From Micromonospora lupini str. Lupac 08 (GTDB lineage Bacteria > Actinomycetota > Actinomycetes > Mycobacteriales > Micromonosporaceae), in NCBI RefSeq assembly GCF_000297395.2, contig NZ_HF570108.1, positions 138,321-202,320 of the forward strand: DNA of 64,000 nt, written 5' to 3'. Below, in pieces: positions 16,177 to 27,508 of the stretch. The notes below the pieces were generated by a model that was given only the letters and a program-made list of their open reading frames with translations, did no database searches and was not told where the DNA came from. The position numbers were made by a program, and so were the translations under genes. Position 1 is the first letter of the stretch. Every line of letters starts with the position of its first letter.

Positions 16177-18624
16177 CTACAAACCTTCGGCGACCGCGGC
16201 GGCGATCTTCAACCAGGCGTCGCGGGTGGCTGAGGAGAGCCCGCCGTACCGGATCGGCTCGCCGCTGTCGATGAGCCGCTCGTACGGCGCCAGCAGCACC
16301 GCCCGGGTCCGGGCCGCGAAGTGCTCCTGGATGGCCGGAAGGTCGATCTCCTTGCGCGACGGCGGCATCGACACCACGGTCACGGCCTGCCGGACCAGCC
16401 GCTGCCGGCCGCTCTGCTCCAGGTGGTCGAGCATCCGGGCGGCCGTCTCCGCCGAGTCGTTACGGGCCGACATGGTGACCACGAGCTGGTCGGTGGCGTC
16501 CATCGACGCCTGCCAGTTCTGCGCCCGGACGTTGTTCCCGGTGTCCACGAAGATCAGCTTGTAGAACCGGCTGACCACCTCGCGGATCTCGGCGAACGCG
16601 GCGGCGGTCAGCATCTCGCCACCGGTCGCCGACTCGTCCGAGGCAAGGACGTCGAACATGCCCTCGCCCTGCGAGCGCACGTACTGCGACAGGTCACCGA
16701 CCCGACCGTGCGCGCCCTGGAACTGCCCGAGATCGCGCAGCATGTCCCGCACCGTGCGGGAGTGGAAGTCCTGCTGGGCCCGCATGCCGAGCGTGCCCTG
16801 GGTCTCGTTGTTGTCCCAGGCCAGCACGTAGCCGCCGCGCTTCTGGCCGAACGTCATGGCCAGTAGCAGGATCGCCACCGTCTTGCCGGCGCCGCCCTTC
16901 GGGTTGACCACGGTGACCTGCCGCAGCCCGCCGAAGTTGCGGCGCACCATCTCGATGTCCCGCTTGAGCTCCTGCTCGTGCCGCCCCGGCGAGAGCCGGA
17001 CCAGACCCATCTTGTTGACCACCGCCCGTACGCCCATGGTGGCCACCGGGTCGGCGGGTCGTACCTGCCGGCGGCGGGCGAAGTCCTCGGCCGTCGGCGC
17101 GGCCGAGGTCTCCGGCGTCCAGGTGGCATCCGGGTAACCGGTGGCCGGCACCCGCGCCACCGGGTCAGTCTCCTGGTACTGCTGAGGCGGCGCCGGTGGA
17201 ACCGCCGGCGCGCCCTGCTGCCACGGCGGCGGATACCAGCCCGGCGACGGCGGGAACGGTCCCGGCGGTGGGGTCGGCACCGCTCCCTGCTGCGGCGGCT
17301 CGGCCGGTGTCGGGCCGGGCTGAGCGGGGACCGTCGGCGAGTACACCTGCCCGGCGTAGGTCTGGCCGGCGTACGTCTGGCCCGTGCCGGCGCCCTGGTC
17401 GACGGCGGGCGGCGGTGGCGGAACGGGCGGGGCGGGGATCGGCGGCGTGACGGCGGCCTGGTCCTCGGCGGACGGGGTCGGGTTGGCCGGCCGCTGCGGC
17501 GGATACGCCCAGGGCGACTCGGTCGCCGGCCGCGCCGCGCCGACGGCAGGACCGTCCTCCGCGACACCGGCTGCTCCGCCACCGTGCGACGCCGGGCCTG
17601 CGGTCGCGGGGCCTGCGGTGGCGGGGCTTGCGAAGGCCGGTCCTGGCGTGGCGGGTCCTGTCGTGGCCGGGCCTGCTGTGGGCGGGCCTTCCGTGCTGGG
17701 GCCTGTCGTCGCCGGGCCTGCTGCGGGCGGGCCTGGCGTGGTCGGCCGGTCGGTGGGCACGGCTGTTGCCGCCGGGCGGTCCAGGGAGAACGGCAGGTCC
17801 AGGTCGACGCCGCCCGACGCGACCGGCGGGTCGGCGACCGGACCCGGGCCGGGCTCCGCCGGCACCGCTCCGGTCCCGGTGCCCGTCAACCCGGTCCCGG
17901 TGCCCGTCGCTCCGGTCCCGGTGCCTGTCGCCCCGTTGGTGGTGACTTCGGTCGGGGTGCCCGTGGCTTCGATCGTGGTGCGTGTCGCTTCGGGCGTGGT
18001 GCCCGACGTGCCGGCCGCGGTGCCCGCCCACGCGGAGGTGGTCGCAGGCGTCGCCGTGCCGGTCGCCGTAGTGCCGGTGGCCGGCGGGAACGTGTCGCTA
18101 CCCGGCCCGATGAGAGCGCCCACCGCCGGCGGAACCGGTGCGGTCGACGGAAGGGGCGGCGGGGGCGGAGTGGCCGGCCCAGGCGGAGTGGCCGGCCCGG
18201 GTGGGGCAGGTGGAGTGGGCGGCGCCTGTGGAGTGGCTGACGTGTCCGCCGGCGGCCAGCTCGGCTGCGCCGGCGCCCAGCCCGTGCCCGGCCCGTTCGG
18301 GCCGGTGGGTCCCCAGCCGCTGGGCGGCGGCACCGCCCCGGTCAGGGACGGGTAGTCCGACGGAGACGGCGGCGGCAGGGCTGCGGCCCCCGGTTGCCCG
18401 GGAACCGGCGGACGGCCGGTCGGCGGCGCGGCCACCGGCGGCGAGATGGCCGACGGCGGCGTGGACGGCGGCGGAACGCTCCGCTGCTCGGCGACCGCAG
18501 CCCACGGCGGCACCACGTCACCCGCGCCCCGCTCGGCCGGATCCGGCGGCCAGAGTGGTTCGATGTCCCGCTCCGGCACCGGCTGCTGGCCGGGCACCTG
18601 CGCCCGGTCGGCGTTCTTGTCCAT
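16177..18624 (-). CDS. MinD/ParA-like P-loop ATPase with long Pro/Ala/Thr-rich N-terminus (EspI-like)
   Basis: An 815-aa protein. Residues about 1-540 are low-complexity Pro/Ala/Thr/Gly, including GPAT-GPA and GTGTGATG-type repeats. The last 270 residues are a SIMIBI ATPase: deviant Walker A NPKGGAGKT, switch region LIFVDTGNN, and a C-terminal MinD-like tail. The layout resembles mycobacterial EspI, a regulator associated with type VII (ESX-1) secretion, and other proline-rich MinD-like proteins. No ESX gene is nearby, so the assignment is structural only. ATG 18624 has GGGGAGGAA at correct spacing. The N-terminus is probably disordered. Confidence 0.85.
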   Translation of the reverse strand: MDKNADRAQVPGQQPVPERDIEPLWPPDPAERGAGDVVPPWAAVAEQRSVPPPSTPPSAISPPVAAPPTGRPPVPGQPGAAALPPPSPSDYPSLTGAVPPPSGWGPTGPNGPGTGWAPAQPSWPPADTSATPQAPPTPPAPPGPATPPGPATPPPPPLPSTAPVPPAVGALIGPGSDTFPPATGTTATGTATPATTSAWAGTAAGTSGTTPEATRTTIEATGTPTEVTTNGATGTGTGATGTGTGLTGTGTGAVPAEPGPGPVADPPVASGGVDLDLPFSLDRPAATAVPTDRPTTPGPPAAGPATTGPSTEGPPTAGPATTGPATPGPAFASPATAGPATAGPASHGGGAAGVAEDGPAVGAARPATESPWAYPPQRPANPTPSAEDQAAVTPPIPAPPVPPPPPAVDQGAGTGQTYAGQTYAGQVYSPTVPAQPGPTPAEPPQQGAVPTPPPGPFPPSPGWYPPPWQQGAPAVPPAPPQQYQETDPVARVPATGYPDATWTPETSAAPTAEDFARRRQVRPADPVATMGVRAVVNKMGLVRLSPGRHEQELKRDIEMVRRNFGGLRQVTVVNPKGGAGKTVAILLLAMTFGQKRGGYVLAWDNNETQGTLGMRAQQDFHSRTVRDMLRDLGQFQGAHGRVGDLSQYVRSQGEGMFDVLASDESATGGEMLTAAAFAEIREVVSRFYKLIFVDTGNNVRAQNWQASMDATDQLVVTMSARNDSAETAARMLDHLEQSGRQRLVRQAVTVVSMPPSRKEIDLPAIQEHFAARTRAVLLAPYERLIDSGEPIRYGGLSSATRDAWLKIAAAVAEGL
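17580..17950 (-). repeat. Degenerate low-complexity repeats in the ATPase N-terminus
   Basis: Degenerate 15-30 bp units encode GPATAGPA/GPSTEGPP-type residues (about 17595-17750). Short 6-18 bp units encode GTGTGATG/GTGLTGTG (about 17870-17940). They are prone to slippage and assembly error. Confidence 0.7.
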
Positions 18625-18695
18625 TACGGTTCCTCCCCAGTCCTTCTGCGAGGATAGGCCCACCGGACGACCGGGGCCGGTCGGCGCAGCAGGGG

Positions 18696-21168
<2,473 letters not shown>

Positions 21169-21204
21169 CCCCCCACACCCCCCGGCCCCCGGAGAACCGC
21201 CCCG

Positions 21205-21263
21205 GTGATCATGGGGTTGACGATGGATTCGATCTACAAAGGTCCCGTCAACCCCATGATCAC
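21205..21263. repeat. TGATCA-containing inverted repeat after purA
   Basis: A perfect 18-bp inverted repeat (21205-21222 with 21246-21263; 23-nt loop) begins about 37 nt after the purA stop. The sequence resembles the element at 22269-22323. Confidence 0.75.
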
Positions 21264-21280
21264 GCAGGTGTTGGGCGCTG

Positions 21281-21301
21281 TTGTCCACAGGGTTATCCAC
21301 A
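21281..21301 (+). promoter_or_regulatory. Two tandem DnaA-box sequences
   Basis: TTGTCCACA (21281-21289) and TTATCCACA (21293-21301) lie 3 bp apart in the same orientation. The second is the classical DnaA-box consensus and the first the usual actinobacterial form. Binding is inferred from sequence only; no replication gene is close. Confidence 0.6.
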
Positions 21302-21340
21302 GGGATGGTGGTTGCTTGCTGGAGCGGTCAGCGTGGGCTG

Positions 21341-22276
21341 GTGGATCGTGCAGACCTCATTCGCTCGATATCTGCCAGTCAGGATGGCTTGATTACTCGA
21401 GCGCAGGCGCTGAAAGCCGGATTCAGCCGGCACGACATCGATCATCTGGTGGCCGTAGGTCGCTGGCGGCCACTTGCTCGGGCGGTCTACCTGACGCAGG
21501 CCCGGGACGGCGGACCGCCTACTCGTCAGTGTCGTATCCGCGCCGCGGTGCTCTCGCTGGGTCCGGCCGCTCATGCGGTGTTCGGCACCGCGGCTGAGTT
21601 GCACGGAATCGCCGGGCTGCCGCGTCGGGACGAAATCCATGTAGCGCTGCCGGGTAGGGCGGCGAAACTGGCACGGACGTCGGACTCCGCGATCATGCTG
21701 CATCAACTCGAACACCGTCCAGAGGCGGTGGTCCGGGTGAACGGGATCGCCGCTACAGAGCCGCGACTGACCGTCACCGAGATCATCCTTCGGGAGCGCC
21801 GCTACCCGGCGGTCGCGGTACTCGACTCCGCGCTCAACCGGGGACTGCTCACGACCGAGTGCCTGGCAACCATTCCGGCGCTGATTCGAGGTCGACGCGG
21901 CGCGGTCGCGGCACGCGGGTACCTGGCCGAGGCGGATGGCCGGGCGCAGTCGCCACTGGAAACGCGTTCTCGGCTGCGATGCGTCGATGGGGGAGTCCCG
22001 CCGGACGCGCTGCAATTGGAAGTGCGCGACGACGACGGATATCTGCTCGGTGTCGGCGACCTGGGGTGGCGTGCCGCGAGGGTGATCGCCGAAGCGGACG
22101 GCCAGGACGCCCACGGCACCCCGGAGGCGGCCTACGCCGACCGTCGCCGACAGAACCGCCTGGTCAACGCCGGCTGGACCATCCTTCGCTTCACCTGGCA
22201 GGACACCCTCCATCCCGCGTACATCCCACACACGGTCCGCGCAGCGATCGCCGCCGCTCACTCCCGTCGATCATGA
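21341..22276 (+). CDS. AbiEi-type antitoxin-domain protein with DUF559-like nuclease-fold C-terminus
   Basis: About 311 aa. The N-terminal winged-helix domain (ISASQDGLITRAQALKAGFSRHDI, then RWRPLARAVYL) matches the AbiEi antitoxin N-domain. The C-terminus (SPLETRSRLRCVDGG...GVGDLGW...RVIAEADG...DRRRQNRLVNAGWTILRFTWQD) matches the Vsr/DUF559 endonuclease-like fold. This fusion is common as solitary genes in actinobacteria. There is no AbiEii toxin partner, so it is probably not a toxin-antitoxin system. The start is uncertain (GTG 21341; ATG 21305 is also possible). The stop lies in an inverted repeat. Confidence 0.8.
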   Translation: MDRADLIRSISASQDGLITRAQALKAGFSRHDIDHLVAVGRWRPLARAVYLTQARDGGPPTRQCRIRAAVLSLGPAAHAVFGTAAELHGIAGLPRRDEIHVALPGRAAKLARTSDSAIMLHQLEHRPEAVVRVNGIAATEPRLTVTEIILRERRYPAVAVLDSALNRGLLTTECLATIPALIRGRRGAVAARGYLAEADGRAQSPLETRSRLRCVDGGVPPDALQLEVRDDDGYLLGVGDLGWRAARVIAEADGQDAHGTPEAAYADRRRQNRLVNAGWTILRFTWQDTLHPAYIPHTVRAAIAAAHSRRS

Positions 22277-22323
22277 GGTTGACGGGCTGATGGATCACTA
22301 GAAGGCCCGCCAACCTCATGATC
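22269..22323. repeat. TGATCA-type inverted repeat overlapping the AbiEi-like stop
   Basis: 19-bp arms (22269-22287 and 22305-22323) with one mismatch. The TGA stop (22274-22276) lies in the left arm. It belongs to the same family as the element after purA. Confidence 0.7.
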
Positions 22324-22371
22324 ACCGGCGCGATGCGCGAGGGTGGGTGGGGCGGACAGTAGGATGCCGGT

Positions 22372-23622
22372 GTGCGGGTTCTTTTGGTGGGTGGTGGCGG
22401 GCGGGAGCATGCGCTCGCGCTCGGGTTGGCCGGCGATCCGGCTGTTTCGGCCCTGATTGCGGCACCCGGTAACCCGGGCATCGCCTCGGTGGCCGAGGTG
22501 CGGGCCGTGAACGCCTCCGATCCGGCCGCTGTGGCCGCGTTGGCGGTGGAGACCGCCGCTGACCTGGTGGTGATCGGGCCGGAGGCGCCGCTCGTCGCCG
22601 GTGTCGCCGACGCCGTACGCGCCAAGGGCATCGCCGTGTTCGGCCCGTCGGCCGAGGCCGCCCAGTTGGAGGGCTCGAAGGCGTTCGCCAAGGACGTCAT
22701 GACCGCCGCCGGTGTGCCGACCGCCCGGGCGTACGTCTGCACGGACGAGGAGACCGCCGCGCGGGCGCTTGACGAGTTGGGCGCCCCGTACGTGGTGAAG
22801 GACGACGGTCTCGCCGCCGGCAAGGGCGTCGTGGTGACCGACGACCGGTCCGCCGCGTTGGCGCACGCCGCGGAGTGCGGCCGGGTCGTGGTCGAGGAGT
22901 TCCTCGACGGCCCCGAGGTCAGCCTTTTCGTGGTCACCGACGGCGAGGCGGCGCTGCCGCTGCTGCCCGCACAGGATTTCAAGCGGATCGGCGACGGTGA
23001 CACCGGCCCGAACACGGGCGGCATGGGCGCGTACGCGCCGCTGCCCTGGGCCCCGTCCGACCTGGTGGACGACGTGATGCGCGACGTGGTCCACCCGACC
23101 CTCGCGGAGATGCGCCGCCGGGGCAACCCGTTCGCGGGTCTGCTCTACGTGGGCCTCGCGATGACGGCTACCGGCCCCCGGGTGATCGAGTTCAACGCGC
23201 GCTTCGGTGACCCGGAGACCCAGGTCGTGCTCGCCCTGCTGGAGACCCCGCTGGGTGGGCTGTTGCACGCGGCGGCCACCGGCACGCTTGCCGAGCACCC
23301 GCCGCTGCGGTGGCGGGACGGCAGCGCGGTCACCGTCGTGCTCGCCGCGCAGGGCTACCCGGCGGCGCCGCGTACCGGCCACGTGATCACCGGCGCGGAT
23401 CGGCCGGGCATCATCCACGCGGGCACCGCCCGTCGGGCCGGCGACGGCGCGTTGCTGTCCGCCGGCGGCCGGGTCCTCTGCGGTACGGCCACCGGCCCCG
23501 ACCTGGCGACCGCCCGGGATGCGGCGTACGCGCTGGTGGACGGGGTGGAGCTGGCCGGCTCGCAGCACCGCACCGACATCGCCGCAGCCGCGATCGACGG
23601 CCGGATCGCGATTCCCGGCTGA
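22372..23622 (+). CDS. purD: Phosphoribosylamine--glycine ligase
   Basis: A 416-aa ATP-grasp enzyme making glycinamide ribonucleotide, step 2 of purine synthesis. The N-terminal [11 protein letters not shown] motif, [14 protein letters not shown] (ATP-grasp), the [10 protein letters not shown] signature and [13 protein letters not shown] (metal-binding Glu/Asn) are present. GTG 22372 has AGGA upstream and matches the family start. It stands alone between an AbiEi-like gene and a sigma-factor gene, one of several scattered pur loci in the window. Confidence 0.96.
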   Translation: MRVLLVGGGGREHALALGLAGDPAVSALIAAPGNPGIASVAEVRAVNASDPAAVAALAVETAADLVVIGPEAPLVAGVADAVRAKGIAVFGPSAEAAQLEGSKAFAKDVMTAAGVPTARAYVCTDEETAARALDELGAPYVVKDDGLAAGKGVVVTDDRSAALAHAAECGRVVVEEFLDGPEVSLFVVTDGEAALPLLPAQDFKRIGDGDTGPNTGGMGAYAPLPWAPSDLVDDVMRDVVHPTLAEMRRRGNPFAGLLYVGLAMTATGPRVIEFNARFGDPETQVVLALLETPLGGLLHAAATGTLAEHPPLRWRDGSAVTVVLAAQGYPAAPRTGHVITGADRPGIIHAGTARRAGDGALLSAGGRVLCGTATGPDLATARDAAYALVDGVELAGSQHRTDIAAAAIDGRIAIPG

Positions 23623-23682
23623 TCCCGAGCAACCCCCGCCCGTCCCGCCTCCGTTTGAGCGGTGAGATGAGGGGGTGGCGGG

Positions 23683-24204
23683 TTGCGGGTCGACGTCGAT
23701 GGTTACCGCGACTACGTCGGTGCGCGGCTGGAACCGCTGCGCCGCACGGCGTACCTGCTCTGCGGTGACTGGCACACGGCGGACGATCTGGTGTCGATGG
23801 CCCTGGTCAAGCTGCTTCGTCACTGGCCCAGGGTGTCCGCCATGGACAGCCCGGACGCTTATGTCCGGCGGACACTGCTGCGGGTCTGGCTGGATGAGCG
23901 GCGCCGGCCGTGGCGGCGGGAGGCGGCGTGGGCCGAGGTGCCGGACCGCGCGATTCCGGCCGGGGCCACCGAGGGGGCGGCCGACCGGTTGACCATTCTG
24001 GCCCTCCTTGCCGAGCTGCCGCCGCGTCGTCGCGCGGTACTGGTGCTGCGCTACTTCTGCGACCTTTCCGTCGAGGAGACAGCCCGTGAGCTGGGCTGCA
24101 CCGCCGGCACCGTGAAGAGCCAGTCGGCTCGAGCGATCGAGGCGCTGCGTGGCCGCCTCGTCGGCGTGCCGACCCGATTCGAGGAGGCAAGCACCGATGG
24201 ATGA
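23683..24204 (+). CDS. SigE-family ECF RNA polymerase sigma factor
   Basis: A 173-aa ECF sigma factor. Region 2 spans about residues 8-80 (LRRTAYLLCGDWHTADDLVSMALVKL, then VRRTLLRVWLDERRR). Region 4 spans about residues 100-160 ([31 protein letters not shown], then GTVKSQSARAIEAL). TTG 23683 is the only plausible start, because a stop lies in frame upstream and AGGGGG precedes it. The stop overlaps the next gene by 8 nt, so the pair is coupled. Confidence 0.88.
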   Translation: MRVDVDGYRDYVGARLEPLRRTAYLLCGDWHTADDLVSMALVKLLRHWPRVSAMDSPDAYVRRTLLRVWLDERRRPWRREAAWAEVPDRAIPAGATEGAADRLTILALLAELPPRRRAVLVLRYFCDLSVEETARELGCTAGTVKSQSARAIEALRGRLVGVPTRFEEASTDG

Positions 24205-25030
24205 GCTGACCGAGCAATTCCGGGCGATAGTGGCCGGGTCGCCGCCGACCCGGATCGACCTGGACGCCTTGATCGCTGCCGACCGGCAGCGTCGTCGACA
24301 CCGGGTCTGGACGCTGACCGGCACCGGGGTGGCGGCCGCCGTCGCGACCATTGCGGTGGTGCCGACCCTGGTCGCCGGTCCGGGGGCGGGACCGGGTGGC
24401 CTCACCCTGCCGTCGGTGGGCTCCGGACCAAGCGGCAGCGCATCGCTCTGCGCGGTGCCGAACCCGTCCGCCAGCGGACCGGAGCCGCCGCTGCAGACGT
24501 ACGACACGGTGCGCGTGCGCCCGACGGAGCGGCCGGATGTGGGCGTACCCCGGTTGACCACGGCGCTGCGGGTAGCTCTGGCCGCCACCGTGCCCACGAA
24601 CCTCATGGTGACCGGGACGGTGCCCGAGTGTGATCAGCCGCAGTTCACTTACCAGGCGCCGTACCGGAGCTACACGACCATCGCGACGCTTACCCGCGAT
24701 GGGCAGCGCAGCCATCTCGACGTGTCTCTGCGCCCCACGTCGGTCGACGCGCAGGCGGACTGCGCGGAGGCGCCCGACAGCCGGAACTGCGAGGTGCGAG
24801 GGCTGGGCGACGACGGCGTGGCGATGCTGAGCACCAGTACGGACCCGGCCGGCGGGATCTTGCGCTGGGTGCAGCTTCTACGGGTGGACGGCACGTCGGT
24901 GACAGTCAGGGCGGGCAACCTCCTCTACGGGAAAGACGGCGCACCTGAGTCGACTGCCCCCGAGGCGCTGCTGACCTCGCAGGAGCTCGTCGAACTGGCG
25001 CGGGCACCGGGTCTGACCCTCTATCCGTAG
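24197..25030 (+). CDS. Membrane-anchored protein partner of the sigma factor, possible anti-sigma
   Basis: A 277-aa protein with a cytoplasmic head (about residues 1-35 ending in RQRRRHRV), one membrane segment (about 38-58) and an extracytoplasmic domain with four Cys. I do not recognise the outer domain. Overlap with the sigma gene and the single-pass layout suggest a sigma/anti-sigma pair, as is usual after SigE-family genes, but no ZAS zinc motif is seen. ATG 24197 has GAGGAGG 7-8 nt upstream. Its 3' end overlaps the convergent acyl-CoA synthetase gene by 10 bp. Confidence 0.75.
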   Translation: MDELTEQFRAIVAGSPPTRIDLDALIAADRQRRRHRVWTLTGTGVAAAVATIAVVPTLVAGPGAGPGGLTLPSVGSGPSGSASLCAVPNPSASGPEPPLQTYDTVRVRPTERPDVGVPRLTTALRVALAATVPTNLMVTGTVPECDQPQFTYQAPYRSYTTIATLTRDGQRSHLDVSLRPTSVDAQADCAEAPDSRNCEVRGLGDDGVAMLSTSTDPAGGILRWVQLLRVDGTSVTVRAGNLLYGKDGAPESTAPEALLTSQELVELARAPGLTLYP

Positions 25031-26583
25031 TAGCGGCGTAGCTCTCGGCTGAGCACCTTGCCGGTGGCGTTGCGGGGCAGGTACTTCACGAAGACCACGT
25101 CCCGGGGTACGGAGAACCGGGCCAGGTAGTGCCGGACGTACTCCCGGACCGCCTCGGGGTCGAGGGTCTCGCCGGGGTGCAGGGCGAGGAACGCGGCCAG
25201 TCGCTGGCCGTACTCGGGATCGGGTACGCCGATCACGGCCGCCTCGCGTACCTGCGGTAGTTGGGCGAGCAGGTCCTCCACCTCGGACGGGAAGACGTTC
25301 TCGCCGCCGGAGACGATCATGTCGTCGGCCCGGCCGTCGACGAAGAGCAGCCCGTCGGTGCTGAGCCGGCCGAGGTCGCCGGTGTCGAGCAGGCCGTCGC
25401 GGGTCTCCCGGCTGGCACCGGAGGTGTAGCCCTCGAAGAGCATCTCGTTGCCGACGAAGATGCGGCCGACCCGTCCTTCCGGGACCGGCTGGCCGTTGTC
25501 GTCGAGCATCTCCAGGCGGGTGCCGTGCGGCGGGCGGCCGGCCGTGGTGGGTGCCTGGCGCAGCTCCGGGGGGCCGGCGATGGACGCCCAGGAGACCTCG
25601 GTGGAGCCGTAGAGGTTGTAGAGGACGTCTCCGTACACGTCCATGAACTTGGGGGCGAGCCCACCCGGCAGGGCCGATCCGCTGACCGCGACGACCTTGA
25701 GCGGGGGTCGCGGGTTCGGTGGGGGCACTTCCAGCAGCCGTTGGAGCATCACGGGTACGGCGAAGAGCGCGTCGCAGCGGTGTGTCACAAGCGCGGCGAG
25801 TGTCGCGGCCGGGTCGAAGCGGCGGTGCAGCACGATGGTGGCCCGCAGCGCGAAGCACACCTGGAGGGCGGCGAATCCCCAGGTGTGGAAGATCGGGGCG
25901 GCGATCAGCACCCGGTCCTTGGCGTGCAGCGGGATGCGGTCGATGATGGACACGAGTGGCCCGAAACCGCTGGGTGTGGGCCGGCGGGCGCCCTTGGGCG
26001 CGCCGGTGGTGCCCGAGGTGAGCACGATGATCCGGCCGTCGCGCTCCGGCGGGTGCAGCTCGCCGGGCAGCGCTCCGGCCACCAGCTCCTCGCGAGCGCG
26101 TTCGTCGAGGCGGGGCAGTTCGGCGGGGAGGCCGAGGACCCGTTCGGCGAACTCGTCGTCGTGCACCAGCAGCCGCAGCCGCTGCTCCTCGGCGACGGTG
26201 GACAGTTGGGCGGCGGAGAGCCCGGTGTTGACCAGGACCGCGTCGACGCCGAGCAGGGTCGCCGCGACGATGGTCTCGATCAGTCCGTGATGGTTGCGGC
26301 ACAGCACGCCGATCCGGTCGCCGGCCTGCACGCCGAGCCGGGACCGCATCGACCGGGCCATGCGTTCGGCCCGGTCGAGGAGCGTCTGGTAGGTCAGTTC
26401 GACGCCGTCCTCGTCGATGATGGCCGGTCGGCCGGGGTCTCGGGCGGCTGCCTGACGCAGTTCGCCGGCGAGGCTCCACCCCCAGGTGCGCAACGCGTTG
26501 AGCTGCGAGGCGATCCGGACCGGGCGGCCCGGCGTGAGCAGCCCGCGACGGGTCAGCGTGGCAACAATGAACGGCAGGTCCAT
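25021..26583 (-). CDS. Acyl-CoA synthetase (AMP-dependent, class I adenylate-forming)
   Basis: A 520-aa cytoplasmic ligase activating a carboxylic acid through an acyl-adenylate and transferring it to CoA. The ATP-binding A3 motif LTSGTTGAPKGA, A5-type YNLYGSTEVSWAS, A7/A8 GLLDTGDLG and FVDGRADDMIVSGGENVFPSEVE, and the C-terminal catalytic Lys motif NATGKVLSRELR are intact. The substrate is unknown; the long N-terminal region suggests a medium or long fatty acid. AGGAGG precedes ATG 26583. It is not in an obvious operon. Confidence 0.88.
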   Translation of the reverse strand: MDLPFIVATLTRRGLLTPGRPVRIASQLNALRTWGWSLAGELRQAAARDPGRPAIIDEDGVELTYQTLLDRAERMARSMRSRLGVQAGDRIGVLCRNHHGLIETIVAATLLGVDAVLVNTGLSAAQLSTVAEEQRLRLLVHDDEFAERVLGLPAELPRLDERAREELVAGALPGELHPPERDGRIIVLTSGTTGAPKGARRPTPSGFGPLVSIIDRIPLHAKDRVLIAAPIFHTWGFAALQVCFALRATIVLHRRFDPAATLAALVTHRCDALFAVPVMLQRLLEVPPPNPRPPLKVVAVSGSALPGGLAPKFMDVYGDVLYNLYGSTEVSWASIAGPPELRQAPTTAGRPPHGTRLEMLDDNGQPVPEGRVGRIFVGNEMLFEGYTSGASRETRDGLLDTGDLGRLSTDGLLFVDGRADDMIVSGGENVFPSEVEDLLAQLPQVREAAVIGVPDPEYGQRLAAFLALHPGETLDPEAVREYVRHYLARFSVPRDVVFVKYLPRNATGKVLSRELRRYYG

Positions 26584-26993
26584 GCCGCAGACCTCCTAGG
26601 GGTGGTACGCGGACGGGCAGTCGATCCCCCCGTCCGTCAGGGTGTCGTCCCTTGATCATGCACTGGGCGTGGCTGGAGGCCCAGTCGGCGTCGGCGTGGG
26701 GTGACAAAGACGGCACGGATCGTGGGATCCGCTGCCCGGCGGCCCCGCGGGCCGCCGTGGTCGGCGTGACCACGAGTCGAGTCTCGCCTGGCCGTGAACC
26801 GAACGATGTGGAAGCGAAATGCTGCCATTGTTGGGAATTGACACATGATTGCCTCGGTCGAACCGGAGCCGGTCAGTGAACATAAACAGTTCTTCCAGAC
26901 CACCCACGTATGTTCGTGAGCGAAGACCTGTGATGGAAAGGGCGTCGAGCGCTGCCGTCGCCCAAGTAGCGATTCCGAAAATCTGGAGGTTCG
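26584..26993. other. 410-bp intergenic region, lower GC
   Basis: The region lies between the divergent acyl-CoA synthetase and I36-type genes. The right half (about 26800-26990) is clearly less GC-rich than the rest of the window. It contains TTGACA at 26840, a possible -35 box, but I see no convincing -10 at correct spacing. No coding frame in it looks real. Confidence 0.5.
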
Positions 26994-27431
26994 GTGAACC
27001 TGTTGAAAAAGCGTACTCTTGCCGTAGGGGCGGGAATCGTCGTAGCCGTGACCGGCTCCCTCTTCGCGATTTCTTCGCCCGCTTCGGCGGACTACGCGTG
27101 CCCGGCCAGGCAGGTGTGCTTCTTCCAGGACAAGGACGGCCACGGAAGCCCGGCCACGCTTGCGGGTCTGGTCCAGGGTGGCGGTGGCGTCGCCAACTTC
27201 TCCGACCACAAGTTCCACAACGGTGTGAACCTCAATGACCAGGCGTCCTCCGTCTTCAACAACACCAATCAGTACCTGGGGGTCTACGAACACAACAACT
27301 ACGGCGGGCGGTGGCAGCGGGTCAAGCCGTACGGTTGGGCCAATTTCGGGGGTGATGTCAAGAATGACAGCGCCTCGTCCGCCCGGTTCGTCGACGAGGG
27401 ATGCACGCCGGGGCCGGAGTGGTGCGTTTAG
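26994..27431 (+). CDS. Secreted peptidase-inhibitor I36 / crystallin-like protein
   Basis: A 145-aa secreted protein. The Sec signal peptide ends near SSPASADYA (about residue 32). The mature part begins CPARQVCFFQDKDG, followed by a NYGGRW-type Greek-key turn and SSARFVDEGC, a pattern of the Streptomyces metalloproteinase inhibitor/I36 family, which shares the beta-gamma-crystallin fold. Four Cys probably form two disulfides. GTG 26994 has GGAGG 6-7 nt upstream. The flanking low-GC region suggests either recent arrival or a long regulatory region. Confidence 0.82.
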   Translation: MNLLKKRTLAVGAGIVVAVTGSLFAISSPASADYACPARQVCFFQDKDGHGSPATLAGLVQGGGGVANFSDHKFHNGVNLNDQASSVFNNTNQYLGVYEHNNYGGRWQRVKPYGWANFGGDVKNDSASSARFVDEGCTPGPEWCV

Positions 27432-27463
27432 GCGCCTAGGTCTTATCGTCGCGACCCAGTGGT

Positions 27464-27496
27464 AGAGCGAGGGCCGGAATATCCGGCCCTCGCTCT
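27464..27496. terminator. Bidirectional terminator between I36-type and acyl-CoA dehydrogenase genes
   Basis: A perfect 15-bp stem (27464-27478 with 27482-27496) with an ATA loop lies between convergent genes. Confidence 0.85.
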
Positions 27497-27508
27497 GCAG
27501 CCCTACGG

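Noticed and set aside
21341..22276. AbiEi-like protein as part of an abortive-infection toxin-antitoxin system
   Set aside because: No AbiEii nucleotidyltransferase partner is adjacent; the solitary fusion with a DUF559-like domain is common.
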